The translations under genes were made by a program, and so were the position numbers. Below are positions 15,539-26,200 of a DNA stretch of 64,000 nt, in pieces (position 1 is the stretch's first letter; the number at the start of each line of letters is the position of its first letter). Under the pieces are notes generated by a model. That model saw only the letters and a program-made list of their open reading frames with translations, made no database searches and had not been told where the DNA came from. The stretch comes from Saccharicrinis sp050589685 (GTDB lineage Bacteria; Bacteroidota; Bacteroidia; Bacteroidales; Marinilabiliaceae): assembly GCF_050589685.1 (NCBI RefSeq), contig NZ_JBNGOS010000020.1:1-64000 (forward strand), read 5' to 3'.

Positions 15539-18500
15539 TTATTGCGCGGATGTTTCATTCCTCAATAACCAAAGATACGAATCTTCGAGGCTTGAATGGA
15601 CTTGCTCCGCGTTTTCCACCGGTTTATCGTTGGCCAGAACCCTAACCCGAACGGTCGCACCTGTTCCGATATGATGTACCACCTGATATTGCTTGTTAAC
15701 TCGTTCAAACTCGTTGGCAGGAACCTCAAAAGTCCATACTTTACCTTGGGTGACCCGAGATAATTCGGAAGGTTTACCCCAATATTTGAGTTCGCCCCGT
15801 TTCATTACTGCCACCTGGTTACAAGAGCTGGAAATATCCTCGATAATATGGGTGGAGAAAATCACGATCCTGTCGCGGCTCAATTCCACCAACAGGTTAC
15901 GGAAACGGATTCTCTCCCTCGGGTCCAGTCCTGCCGTCGGCTCATCTACCACTAAAATCCGAGGTAAGTGCAGCATGATTTGGGCAATTCCGATTCGCTG
16001 TTTCATACCACCTGAGAACGAACCGATTGCGTTGTCTTTCCTGTCCCACATGTGTACTGCTTTTAATACGTACTCCACTCGTTTGTATCTTTCTTCTTTT
16101 TTCCTGAGTCCCTTTAGCAAAGCCATATAATCCAGGAACTCGAACGAAGTCATATTTTCGTACGAACCAAATTCCTGGGGCAAATATCCAATCAGGCCTT
16201 GCAGTTCTTCCCGGTATTTAATCGAATCCAATCCATTCACGAATATCTTACCGTAGCTCTGATCAAGAATTCCGCAGATAATACGCATGATGGTTGTTTT
16301 TCCAGCGCCGTTAGGGCCTAACAATCCAATCATACCACTTTCCATGGTTAAGGATAATCCCTGGAGGGCTTTAAAAGACTGTTTTTGTTTTCCGATAACG
16401 GGGATAGAGCGCACAAAAACATACCATGTTCTGCGAATGCCGGCAAAGCGACCTTTCAATCGTTCTACGTTAATATTTTCTGATTGTAACTTTTTGCCGG
16501 TAACATAAATATAGATACCCAAATACCAAAGCAATGCCCAAACAATGGCAGATGCCACACTATCAAACTTATAGGCAAATAAGGCTAAGGTAACGGCAGG
16601 ATATGCCCACAACATCGATTTAAAGATTATGTTATTCGCCGAGAACAAACGTTTAAACCGTCCTTTTTTGTCTGGCCATTGTCTCAAATAAGCCGTATAA
16701 GATAAAAAGATAAAATAGCTGACAAACAAGAAGATAAAGTTCCATAATGAGGTTTCAAGATAAAACCAGGTCATCCATATCAAGAAACCAAACAACGGTA
16801 TTTGCCAGATAATACCTTCCCTATAATTCTTAACCCCTTTGGTGGCCTGTTCCCTGCCACCATAAAGTTTACCCATTTTCCATTCGCGCATAAACCTGTT
16901 GTCGCGGTCGTATACTTTAACCACACTCTGCAGGCGAATCGTAATGGGCTCATCGGGTTTAATCAGTTGCGTATTGGCCTGTCTTAAGCTGGTCAACACA
17001 AAATACATCGTAGCAGGAATACCAACAATACACGCAAAGTATTCCACCAGCATCCAAATAAAAGTATGGTTCAACACAAATTGGATCAATAAGATACCTA
17101 TCCCCCATGCACTAAAAATAATAAGTTTATACACGATATTTAAGGAGCGGATCCAAGCCAATGCGGTTTCTAAACCAAAACTAAAAGTGGGTATAAAAAC
17201 CAGGGTCAACAGGGTACTGACCAACAGACCGCCCACAACGGTTATGGCAAAGGGCGCTCCCAGACTACCTACATATTCCGATTTACCCATGGCCAGGGGC
17301 AACATGGCAATAATGGTGGTTGCTGCGGTTATCAGTATGGGCCTAACACGGGAAATTCCTGCTTGCAGCAAAGCCCGTGAATGTCGCATGCCCTTTTTCC
17401 GCAGTATATTGGAGTAGTCGATTAGGATGATTCCGTTATTCACCACAATTCCCAACAAAATCAAAAAGCCTATAAGGGTATTGAGGTTGAGCCATGAGTT
17501 ACCTGTAAAAATGAGTCCCAGAAACGAGCCAATGGCAGCCAAAGGAATAGAAAACAACATGACGAATGGGGTCACAAACGATTCAAACACCGAAGCCAGA
17601 ATCATTAATATTAAAATAAAAGCCGTTCCTATCAGAAAATAGAACTCCTCAAACTGATCTTCTTCATGTATCACCTCAATGGCTGTACCTGAGGGTAGGT
17701 TTACCTCGGCAACCAAATCGTCTACATCCTGACGGGCCTGCTCCAACAAAGATTTTGAATCATTAATTTCCTGGTCGAAGGAATATCTCACCGTTATTTC
17801 TTTTTGCTGGTTTACCCGAAGGATTTCCGCGCGTCCGCTGGCATAGATTATATCGGAAAAATCGCTCAAAGCAACCAGGGCGCCCGAGTTTGAGATAATA
17901 TTCAGTTGTTGGAGGTCATCGTAGGTTTTGGGAGGTACTTCTCCATCATCATAAGGGTTTTCCTCTTTCATCACAATATCGTACTCCTCGTTGTCTAACC
18001 TTAACATGCCTCCCGAGCGTAATTCACTTTGGAAGGTGCTCAATTCGGTGAGCACATTCTGAGGCGTTATGCTATACATGCTCATCAAGCCCGGATCGAA
18101 CTCCAGGTGCACCTCGGGGCGGGGAAACCCGGCACTGATCCTTACCGACCTCATTTCATCCATATTGTCTTCTAAAATGTACTTGATGTCCTCCGCCAAC
18201 AGCAACATCTTGTCAAAATCCTCGCCTTTTATCACCACGCTTTCCTGCTGCTGCCCTATGCCGAACATGCCCATCAGGTTCATTCCCGGGTTATCGCCGA
18301 AACCGGAACCTCCGCCAGTGCTGGCACCTCCCTGTTCCAAAACGGTTTCAGAGTCATCGTAGCCATACAACTTTGATTGAATCTCGGCCTTGATTTCACC
18401 CAACGAGCGTTCCGAGTCCTTTTTGTAGTCCTCTTTTAACTTAACCACCAAGCTGGCTTTTTCCTCATAAACCTGGCTGATAATTTTATCATGTTCAGAA

Positions 18501-20257
18501 ACGGTTGCAATTCTTTTTTCAAATTCTTTCACCATTTCGTCGGTAGCCTCCAAAGTAGAACCGGAAGGTCGTTCGATATTGATGACATACTCCGGTGTTT
18601 CAACTTCTTTGTTTACCTGGTAACTAACTACCAAACTAACAAATACGGTCAGAAAAAAAGCAAGCACTGCCATATTGATGGTTCGCGCAGGCAATCGCAA
18701 AGCATTTTTCAACAGTACCAAATACGATTGTATCATCCTGTTGTGAAGCGGCAAACGCCTTAATCGTTTCTGAACATCTGATTTTCCGTACCACAAAACG
18801 CTGTGTGTCATCATGGGTATCAGCAACAATGCAACAGCCAATGAGATAATGAGGGTACCTACAATGGATACACTGATGTTTTTGGCTACAAGCTTAAAAT
18901 AGATATTGGATGAAAACACAAAAGGAAGGAATACCGTGATAGTAGTCAATGTTGCGGCCAATATAGCCCGCCAAACTTCCCGGGTCCCCAATATAACTGC
19001 CTTGTCCCGGTCTTTTTCGGTAGATGCTACCCGGTAAATATTCTCCATGACGACGATGCTGTTGTCGATGAGCATCCCCACGGCCAGGGCAATACCGATC
19101 AACGTTAAAGTATTGATGGTGATACCGAAAGCATAGAAAATGTTAAATGCCGAAAACACGGAAATGGGAATGGACAACATGACCAGGGAAACCAATGGTA
19201 TGTTCTTGAGAAAAATCCATAATATAAAAACTGCCAAAAGGCTGCCAATCAAAGCTAAATCGATAATTTGGGCAATATTTTCCTCCATCGTTTCAGCCGT
19301 ATTGGATGTTATGGTTACCTCAACACCCTCTGATTCAAGCTCACGATTAAGCCGTTCCACTTCGTCTTTTATTCTGGCAGAAAGTTCTATCTGATTAACC
19401 GTAGATTCCCTTGATAACCTGATGGTAACAGCCTCTTTGGCATTAACCCTACTGTAGGACGTTTCTTCTTTAACGCCAAAGACTATTTGCGCAATATCCT
19501 TCAGCAAAATTGGTCCTTCGGCAGAAATGACTACATTTTCCAAATCCTGAATATCATTATACTCTCCTTCCACATTTACAAACAAGTATTGGTTCTCGTC
19601 CACTACCCGACCTGCAAATGTTTTTTCTCCTTCATTATTCAGAATCATCCTTCTGACTTCCGAAGTGGTCAGGTCCAATGCTTCTAGTTTATCTTCGTTT
19701 AAGGTAATCTCCACCGTTTTTTCCCTTCCCCCATAAACCTCTATCCCCGCAACGCCATCAATGCTTTCCAGCTTTTCACTAATACGTTCATCTGTAATCG
19801 CTCTAACGCGGTCCACATCACCTTCGCCCAACACCTGCAATTGCATAAACTGGTTGGTGATCTGGTCCATGTCCATTTTTAACACCGTAGCCCTGTAATC
19901 ATCAGGCAACAGGCTTTGTGAGGAGCTCACCTTTTCCGCAAGCTTTAAGTAAGCATATTTAAAATCAACCTCTTTGCTAAGGTATACCATTATGGTCGCC
20001 CTCCCCGGATTGATGCGGGTTTCCATCTTTTCTATGCCTTCCAAAGTACCCACAACACCTTCCATAGGTATTGCGGCTTCTTGCTCAACATATTTGGGGT
20101 CAGATTCGGTATCCCCAACAATCTGGACAAAAAGCATGGGAAGCTCAGTGTCGGGATATAGCTCTACCGACAGGTTTTTGTAAGACACAATCCCAAGTAA
20201 GGAGAGCGCTATGAACAGCATGCTTATCAGTACTTTTCTATGTATTATAATGTTCAT
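15539..20257 (-). CDS. RND efflux permease fused to ABC ATPase
   Basis: One continuous 1572-codon frame. Residues 1-1060 form a complete AcrB-like RND pump: TM1, porter loops, GMLIDNSIVVMEN in TM4, a second half with GILLIDYSNIL-like TM10, and the usual ~1030-aa length. Residues 1065-1270 add about six extra hydrophobic segments. Residues 1293-1572 are a full ABC ATPase with Walker A GPNGAGKT (about 1314), signature SGGMKQ (about 1415), Walker B LVVDEP (about 1435) and the H-loop STH. The ATPase resembles the free one at 29636-30535. RND pumps normally run on protons, so a covalently attached ATPase is striking. A second pump, MFP and TolC lie upstream on the same strand. The substrate is unknown. 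Confidence 0.88.
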   Translation of the reverse strand: MNIIIHRKVLISMLFIALSLLGIVSYKNLSVELYPDTELPMLFVQIVGDTESDPKYVEQEAAIPMEGVVGTLEGIEKMETRINPGRATIMVYLSKEVDFKYAYLKLAEKVSSSQSLLPDDYRATVLKMDMDQITNQFMQLQVLGEGDVDRVRAITDERISEKLESIDGVAGIEVYGGREKTVEITLNEDKLEALDLTTSEVRRMILNNEGEKTFAGRVVDENQYLFVNVEGEYNDIQDLENVVISAEGPILLKDIAQIVFGVKEETSYSRVNAKEAVTIRLSRESTVNQIELSARIKDEVERLNRELESEGVEVTITSNTAETMEENIAQIIDLALIGSLLAVFILWIFLKNIPLVSLVMLSIPISVFSAFNIFYAFGITINTLTLIGIALAVGMLIDNSIVVMENIYRVASTEKDRDKAVILGTREVWRAILAATLTTITVFLPFVFSSNIYFKLVAKNISVSIVGTLIISLAVALLLIPMMTHSVLWYGKSDVQKRLRRLPLHNRMIQSYLVLLKNALRLPARTINMAVLAFFLTVFVSLVVSYQVNKEVETPEYVINIERPSGSTLEATDEMVKEFEKRIATVSEHDKIISQVYEEKASLVVKLKEDYKKDSERSLGEIKAEIQSKLYGYDDSETVLEQGGASTGGGSGFGDNPGMNLMGMFGIGQQQESVVIKGEDFDKMLLLAEDIKYILEDNMDEMRSVRISAGFPRPEVHLEFDPGLMSMYSITPQNVLTELSTFQSELRSGGMLRLDNEEYDIVMKEENPYDDGEVPPKTYDDLQQLNIISNSGALVALSDFSDIIYASGRAEILRVNQQKEITVRYSFDQEINDSKSLLEQARQDVDDLVAEVNLPSGTAIEVIHEEDQFEEFYFLIGTAFILILMILASVFESFVTPFVMLFSIPLAAIGSFLGLIFTGNSWLNLNTLIGFLILLGIVVNNGIILIDYSNILRKKGMRHSRALLQAGISRVRPILITAATTIIAMLPLAMGKSEYVGSLGAPFAITVVGGLLVSTLLTLVFIPTFSFGLETALAWIRSLNIVYKLIIFSAWGIGILLIQFVLNHTFIWMLVEYFACIVGIPATMYFVLTSLRQANTQLIKPDEPITIRLQSVVKVYDRDNRFMREWKMGKLYGGREQATKGVKNYREGIIWQIPLFGFLIWMTWFYLETSLWNFIFLFVSYFIFLSYTAYLRQWPDKKGRFKRLFSANNIIFKSMLWAYPAVTLALFAYKFDSVASAIVWALLWYLGIYIYVTGKKLQSENINVERLKGRFAGIRRTWYVFVRSIPVIGKQKQSFKALQGLSLTMESGMIGLLGPNGAGKTTIMRIICGILDQSYGKIFVNGLDSIKYREELQGLIGYLPQEFGSYENMTSFEFLDYMALLKGLRKKEERYKRVEYVLKAVHMWDRKDNAIGSFSGGMKQRIGIAQIMLHLPRILVVDEPTAGLDPRERIRFRNLLVELSRDRIVIFSTHIIEDISSSCNQVAVMKRGELKYWGKPSELSRVTQGKVWTFEVPANEFERVNKQYQVVHHIGTGATVRVRVLANDKPVENAEQVHSSLEDSYLWLLRNETSAQ

Positions 20258-20385
20258 TGTTTCAGTCAGCAGTATTCAGTTAGTAGTCAACGGTACGCAG
20301 TTAACCTTTAAATTATTTACGTTGGTTCTTCCTTTGGTCCATAAAGACAAGGGGAAGCACTGTACCAATGGTACAGGGGTGAGGA

Positions 20386-23300
20386 TCAATACAAATCCTC
20401 ATTTTTATCTATTCGTTTTTTAAAAACCCCATCAAAAATGTAATATACACAAGGTATCACCACCAGGGTTAACAGCGTTGACGTTATCAATCCTCCAATT
20501 ACCGCAATGGCCATAGATGAGCGAATAGCGGCACTTTCTCCAAAACCGAATGTTAATGGCAGCAATCCTAAAATAGTTGTTAAACTAGTCATAAAAATAG
20601 GACGTAAACGGCTGTTGGCTGCGGCCAGAATGGCATCTTTTAATTTCAACCCTTCTTTTTTCAATTGGTTGATAGCATCCACCAGAATGATGGAATCGTT
20701 AACGGCAATACCCGCCAACATGACCAGTCCGATATACGCCATAATATTTAACGACTTGCCTAAAATCAAGAAAGCGGCAATGGCTCCAACCCCTGCCAAT
20801 GGAATGGTCAGTAAAATGGTAAACGGATGAATAAGCGATTCGAACTGGGAAGCCATTACCATATACACCAACACTATGGATAACAACAAGGCAAAAGACA
20901 AACTGCCGAATGACTCTTTTCGCATCATTTCGTCCCCTTTTATCTGATAACGATAACCGGTTGGAAAATCAATTTTACTCAAAATACTTTCCACATTAAT
21001 CGCGAGTTTATCTACCGGGATATTTCCTTTCATATGGGCCGTTATTTTTCCCACGCGGTTTTGATTGTTTCGGATGATCTCTTTGGGCGACGAGCCTATT
21101 GAAACACTGGCTAACTCTCCCAAACGGTACGTATCATCTCCGTTTTCTATTTCAAAATTCTCTAAATCTTTTAATTGATAATCCGGCATTTTTAAGGTTA
21201 TATCGGTCAACTCCCCATCACTCTCGATGCTTCCTGCATCTTTACCCATCAAAAATTCCTGCAGTTGAGTAATAATAGTAGAGGCACTGATGTTAAATAG
21301 TCCAGCCCTGTACCTGTCAATGGTCACGTTTACTTCCGGAACACCTTTTTCGAATGAACTCTTCACATTATAGAGTTCCCCTTCTTTTTTTAATTCCGCA
21401 TATACCTTGTCCGTCAGCATATCTAATTCTTCTAAATCATCGCCAATAATCTCCACAACGAATGGTGCAGCATCATTGCCCAGAATCTCGCCCAGTGCAG
21501 TCTCATCCTGAATAAATTCCAACTCTAAGTCGGTTATTCCAACGAACATTTGGCTCAAAACAGGAATAAAATCATCGGTTGTATACGGAGACTTATCTTT
21601 TAACACCACCTTGATAAAACCAGTATTCTCTCCTTCAAAAACACTTTGGTCGCTGCCCGACAAATCGGTTTGAGGACCTGAATGCGTGTATACAAATGCC
21701 AAGTGCTCGCCCATGCTTTCCTGAATCATTTCTTCCATGGAGTGCATGGTTGAAGCCGTTCTTTCCAAACCAACACCGGCCGGCAAAGTGACTTCTATAG
21801 AGAACTCTCTTGTTTTTGCCTGGGGCATAAATTCGCTTCCCACCAAAGAAATTGAAAAGTAACTTAATGCCACAAGAACAGCTGCCACCAATACCACCAG
21901 ATATCTTTTATCAATCATAGTGCTTAAAAAGCGCGTGTATCGCGGATAGTCTTTTTCTTTAACTTTTATCTTTTCGGGTCGTTTACCCAATAATAAAACA
22001 CTTAAAATGGGAATGATGAGTATGGCCACAAACAAAGACGAAAGCAAAGAAAAAGCCACGGTCCATGCCTGATCTTTGAAAAGCTCGCCGGACGCACCAT
22101 GTAAATAAACGATAGGCAAGAACACCACAACAGTAGTTAAAGTAGATGCTACCAAAGCACCACCGACCTTCGCTGTTCCTTCAACTGCTGCTTCACGCAA
22201 GGGCCTGCCTTTTTCCAGCAGGCTAAAAATGTTTTCCACAACAATAATGGCATTATCCACCAACATACCGGCACCCAGCGCCAATCCGCCCAACGTCATG
22301 ATATTTAAGGTGAGGCCATTAAAATACATCAGGTTAAACGTGGCGATAATGGAAATGGGAATGGCTGCGCTTACCACCAAAGTAGTACCGATTCTGCGCA
22401 AAAACAAGAACAATACCAGCACGGCAAATACAATTCCAATCAACGCACTGTCTTCTACCTCGGAAATGGCATCTGTAATAAATTCTCCCTGGTTTTTTAT
22501 TACTGTTATTTTATAACCCGGCAGTGCTTTTTTCACCTTATCAAAACCTTTGTTTAAGGCATCAATGGCAGCTACCGTATTAAACTTTGTTTCCTTGTAA
22601 ATGGACAATCCTATGCACCTATTCCCATTTAATCGAACGATATTCTGAGGATCTTGATTTTTATAGGAGACGGTGGCCACATCCTTCAAAAGCAAAGGCA
22701 CTTCAACCATTTGACCCGTTTCGTTCTGTTCCAGGGTTCTTCCTACAACCAAATTTCCCAAATCCTGTGGCGACTGATATATACTAACCCCTTTAATAAT
22801 GTACTTCTGCCCCAGTTCTTCGATAGAACCACCGGATACGTTACGGTTATAATTCTCAATTTTGGTAACGATTGTGGAGGAAGTTATTTCATGAGATTCC
22901 AGCAGATAAGGGTTTGTTTCTATAAGTATTTCTTTGGTCTCATCACCAGATAAACGAACATCCGCTATGCCATCAATCCTGATTAGCTCGTTGCGAATAT
23001 AGTTTTGCGCCACTTTGCGCAGCTCGTCCATATCTGTAATATCAGGGTTCGTAACGGCTGCCAGCATAATTGGCGAAGCATTGGGGTCATTTCTGTAGAT
23101 ATTCAGCTCCTCAATATCTTCATCCTGACTATAAGGGGTCAATGCCTTTTGCAGGTCTAAAAAAGCCTCGTCCATATCCTGGTCCCAGGTATATTCAACG
23201 GTGATCTGGGCAGAACCTACCTGGCTTAAAGAACTTACATTAACAACACCGCTCTGGCGGATAATGGTACCTTCCATCTGCTCCACATACTGCTTTTCTA

Positions 23301-23478
23301 TTTCTTCGGGAGGTCTTTCGCCGGATTCGATTTCGACCACGATTCGCGGGTTGTTCAAATCCGGGAACAAATCAGTGCCCAATCGGGAGAAGGATATAAA
23401 TCCCAACAGCACAATGCCCAGGATAATCATGGCCACCGTAACGGGGTAATTTACAGAAAACTGTGCAAGTTTTTTCAT
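20386..23478 (-). CDS. RND-family efflux permease
   Basis: This 1030-aa protein has the full AcrB/MdtB-like plan: N-terminal TM1 (about 10-30), periplasmic porter domain, TM2-6 with LGAGMLVDNAIIVVENI, large second loop, TM7-12 with GIAVNDSIILVDAI. The acidic TM4 residue is replaced by VDN as in many Bacteroidota HAE1-like pumps. The DFG/DG pattern of metal (HME) pumps is absent. It is followed after 128 bases by the RND-ABC fusion and preceded by its periplasmic adaptor. Two RND subunits in one operon may form a heteromeric pump, as in MdtBC. Confidence 0.93.
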   Translation of the reverse strand: MKKLAQFSVNYPVTVAMIILGIVLLGFISFSRLGTDLFPDLNNPRIVVEIESGERPPEEIEKQYVEQMEGTIIRQSGVVNVSSLSQVGSAQITVEYTWDQDMDEAFLDLQKALTPYSQDEDIEELNIYRNDPNASPIMLAAVTNPDITDMDELRKVAQNYIRNELIRIDGIADVRLSGDETKEILIETNPYLLESHEITSSTIVTKIENYNRNVSGGSIEELGQKYIIKGVSIYQSPQDLGNLVVGRTLEQNETGQMVEVPLLLKDVATVSYKNQDPQNIVRLNGNRCIGLSIYKETKFNTVAAIDALNKGFDKVKKALPGYKITVIKNQGEFITDAISEVEDSALIGIVFAVLVLFLFLRRIGTTLVVSAAIPISIIATFNLMYFNGLTLNIMTLGGLALGAGMLVDNAIIVVENIFSLLEKGRPLREAAVEGTAKVGGALVASTLTTVVVFLPIVYLHGASGELFKDQAWTVAFSLLSSLFVAILIIPILSVLLLGKRPEKIKVKEKDYPRYTRFLSTMIDKRYLVVLVAAVLVALSYFSISLVGSEFMPQAKTREFSIEVTLPAGVGLERTASTMHSMEEMIQESMGEHLAFVYTHSGPQTDLSGSDQSVFEGENTGFIKVVLKDKSPYTTDDFIPVLSQMFVGITDLELEFIQDETALGEILGNDAAPFVVEIIGDDLEELDMLTDKVYAELKKEGELYNVKSSFEKGVPEVNVTIDRYRAGLFNISASTIITQLQEFLMGKDAGSIESDGELTDITLKMPDYQLKDLENFEIENGDDTYRLGELASVSIGSSPKEIIRNNQNRVGKITAHMKGNIPVDKLAINVESILSKIDFPTGYRYQIKGDEMMRKESFGSLSFALLLSIVLVYMVMASQFESLIHPFTILLTIPLAGVGAIAAFLILGKSLNIMAYIGLVMLAGIAVNDSIILVDAINQLKKEGLKLKDAILAAANSRLRPIFMTSLTTILGLLPLTFGFGESAAIRSSMAIAVIGGLITSTLLTLVVIPCVYYIFDGVFKKRIDKNEDLY

Positions 23479-23610
23479 GTTATTCTAGATAAAAGACAAA
23501 AGATAACCTGCCTTTAGGCAGACAGGGAGACAAAAGACTGATTGCCACGACTCTAAATAGAATCCCTTCATCAGCTAATCCTTTTATCAGATAATCTTCA
23601 TCCGTACATT

Positions 23611-24672
23611 TTATTTATTTAAAACTTTAATTTTGGAACGGTTTTTCAGTGTTTCGAAGCCTTTGATAATTAAGCGTTCTTCGGGTTTAAGCCCATCTAC
23701 TACTTCAATCATACCGGCATTTTCCATTCCCGTTGAAATTTTACGTTCACTGGCTGTCTCCCCGCGTGTAACAAACACTACTTTACCATCTGTTCTGGCC
23801 AGAATAGCGTCCTTGGGTATCACGACCACACTGTCCTTTTTATCCACAATTATATCGGCCTTCACAAACATACCAGGTCTAAGTTTCGAGTCAGAATTAT
23901 CAATAACCAACCTGGCTTTAAAAGTTCTGGAATCGACATCAACTGCCGGAGAAATTTCTTTTAGTTTCCCCATGATGGTATCGTTGGGTAAAGAGTAGTT
24001 GGTTACCCAGGCTTGCTGGTTGATAGAGACTTTAGTAATCTGGCTTTCCGGCAACATTAAATCCATGACCATCTCTTTATAACTCATTATTTGAAGCACT
24101 TCTTCATTTGCCGCAATATTAACACCTTGCGAATAAAATGGCACATCCGTAATTACACCATCAAAAGGTGCCGACACCTTCATCTTTTCCAATTGAATTA
24201 GGGCGTTTTTGTAGCTGTTTTGCGCTGTTACCCATGCTTTTTCACCTGTTACCTTTTCACGAAGCGTTACGCCACCTTTTTCGTACAGTGCAGTTTGCTT
24301 TTCGTATTCCATCTTCGAAATCTCCAATTCAATTTCCGCACCTTTTAAATTAATACTGTTTTCATACTCTTCATCCTCTATTTTAATGATTACCTCCCCT
24401 TTTTTAACCAGGTCGCCCATTTTGTATTTTTGTCCTGTGCGCGGGTTCCTTTGCAAATAATAGTCACCAGACGATTCCGCGGTCAAAAGACTTTCATATT
24501 CAGACATGATGGTACCTGTAGCCGTAAAAACCTCTTCGATGTTATCCAATTTGACTTCCTGAACGGTAACCGGAACCGCTATATCCGCCGAGAATTGATT
24601 TTGCTGATTGTTACAGGCCACAGCTGCCAGACTTAAAACTGCGATGGGAAAATATTTTTTAAACATAGTCAT
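23611..24672 (-). CDS. RND membrane-fusion lipoprotein (HlyD/AcrA-like)
   Basis: A 353-aa adaptor with a lipoprotein signal ending AAVACNN. The barrel-sandwich hybrid halves flank a short alpha hairpin (about residues 90-160: LKGAEIELEISKMEY and KNALIQLEKMKVSAPFDGVI). Beta-barrel and membrane-proximal domains follow (LRPGMFVKADI, GLKPEERLIIKGFETL). It links the RND pumps to TolC. The ATG at 24672 starts five bases after the TolC stop, whereas a TTG at 24720 would overlap TolC. Being lipid-anchored it sits on the periplasmic face of the inner membrane. Confidence 0.92.
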   Translation of the reverse strand: MTMFKKYFPIAVLSLAAVACNNQQNQFSADIAVPVTVQEVKLDNIEEVFTATGTIMSEYESLLTAESSGDYYLQRNPRTGQKYKMGDLVKKGEVIIKIEDEEYENSINLKGAEIELEISKMEYEKQTALYEKGGVTLREKVTGEKAWVTAQNSYKNALIQLEKMKVSAPFDGVITDVPFYSQGVNIAANEEVLQIMSYKEMVMDLMLPESQITKVSINQQAWVTNYSLPNDTIMGKLKEISPAVDVDSRTFKARLVIDNSDSKLRPGMFVKADIIVDKKDSVVVIPKDAILARTDGKVVFVTRGETASERKISTGMENAGMIEVVDGLKPEERLIIKGFETLKNRSKIKVLNK

Positions 24673-24676
24673 TGAA

Positions 24677-26155
24677 TTATTTCTTTTTAAATTGTGGAGC
24701 AAGTGGGGTATTGTTTTCAAAGTCGTACATACTCTGAATTTTCATATTCAGTAACTCAAGCTTATAATCGATGATGGAATTGGTTAGCTCGTTCTTGGCA
24801 CTTGTTAACTGGTTTTGTACTAAATTTAAATCCATACTGGTTAAATCACCGTTTTTATATTTTTCAAGGTTGATTTCGTATGTCAGCTCTGCATTAGCGA
24901 GGTTTTTGCGTGCGATATCAATCTGACGCAAATTATTTTCTAAACTCCTAAATACCTGGCGTATGTTAAGTTTAATATCAATTTCTTCGTCTCTCAAATC
25001 ATTTTGATTTATTTCGAGCGATGCCCGGGCAGCCTTCATTCGGGCTTTTTTCTCTCCCCAATCCCATAATGGTATGGTTAACCCAATGGAAACATTTTGA
25101 CTGTTGGTGGGATCATTAAAAACGTTTTGCAATTCCTCATTTTCTCCAAACAGGCCTAATTTCAAGGTTAAGTCCCCTTTAAATTCGTTCAGTGCATTTG
25201 TGCGAATCAAGTCAAACTGGCCGTTTTCTATGGCTATTTGTCTTTGCCTTAATTCCATCCTGTTGTTCAATCCTTGTTCTATTGCTTTATTTAGGTCAAC
25301 ATCTACCGGTAAAATTGAGACGTCAGCCAATAGCATGATCTCTTCTTCCAGCGGGATACCCAACAATTGTTTAAAGTTATCCTTGTTGTTTTCAAAGTTT
25401 ACCTCATAATTTTTCATGGTAGATTCACTGGTCATTAAATCCAACTCCGCCTGGTATAACTCTTCTTTTGCCGTTAATCCGCCGTCCACTTTATTTTTTA
25501 TGATCTCGTAACTTTCTTTACGGTTTTCGTATTCTTCACGTGAAGTGTTCAAGGACATTTGCGCTACATAAACCGTATAAAAAGATTGGGTTACCAAGTT
25601 TTCTACCGTTAATTCTTCCAAGGCAAAACTCAACGCTGTATTCTCGTAGCTCAATTCCAGTTCCTGCAGCTCAACTTTCGTTCTGTTGTAGGTAAACAAG
25701 GGTTGTTCCAGGGTTAAATCTACACTGTTACTAAATCCCTTTAAGCCACCACCGGAAGCCGCTCCACTTGTACTTGAGTTATCAAAATATTGTAATGTAT
25801 TGTTTAACGAAAGAACGCCATCTGTCCAGAGTATAGGTTGTGAAATATTAAAATTTCCCAAACTACTATAACTTTCTATAGTATACCATTCCGACAGCTG
25901 GTTACTGAAGCGTCGTTCATGGGAATAATCCAACGGATTTATATTTAAACTAAAGTTGGATTTTAACGCTGCTCTTTGCGCTTTCAGGTTTTCTTCGCTC
26001 CGGGTTAGGGACAACCTTGATGATTGAATGCGCGGACTCGTTATCATGGCTTGTTCTATCGCTTGTTGCAAAGAAAGTATTCGTTGGGAGAATACACCGG
26101 AGGCACAGAGTAACCCCAGCATCACAAGCGTAATTTTAATTTTATTGAAACTCAT
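24677..26155 (-). CDS. TolC-family outer-membrane efflux protein
   Basis: A 492-aa protein with signal peptide MSFNKIKITLVMLGLLCASG and cleavage after FSQ. It has two repeated coiled-coil/beta-barrel halves of the OEP family: residues about 30-230 (LQQAIEQAMITSPRIQ...) and 250-480 (VDLNKAIEQGLNNRMELRQRQ...NIRQVFRSLENNLRQID). The ATG at 26155 gives the proper signal; the upstream frame start at 26185 would add ten polar residues. It forms the outer channel for the adaptor and RND subunits encoded directly downstream. Confidence 0.92.
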   Translation of the reverse strand: MSFNKIKITLVMLGLLCASGVFSQRILSLQQAIEQAMITSPRIQSSRLSLTRSEENLKAQRAALKSNFSLNINPLDYSHERRFSNQLSEWYTIESYSSLGNFNISQPILWTDGVLSLNNTLQYFDNSSTSGAASGGGLKGFSNSVDLTLEQPLFTYNRTKVELQELELSYENTALSFALEELTVENLVTQSFYTVYVAQMSLNTSREEYENRKESYEIIKNKVDGGLTAKEELYQAELDLMTSESTMKNYEVNFENNKDNFKQLLGIPLEEEIMLLADVSILPVDVDLNKAIEQGLNNRMELRQRQIAIENGQFDLIRTNALNEFKGDLTLKLGLFGENEELQNVFNDPTNSQNVSIGLTIPLWDWGEKKARMKAARASLEINQNDLRDEEIDIKLNIRQVFRSLENNLRQIDIARKNLANAELTYEINLEKYKNGDLTSMDLNLVQNQLTSAKNELTNSIIDYKLELLNMKIQSMYDFENNTPLAPQFKKK

Positions 26156-26200
26156 ATATTTATGGTTATTTTTCAAATAATACAATCTAATTTATTTCTC

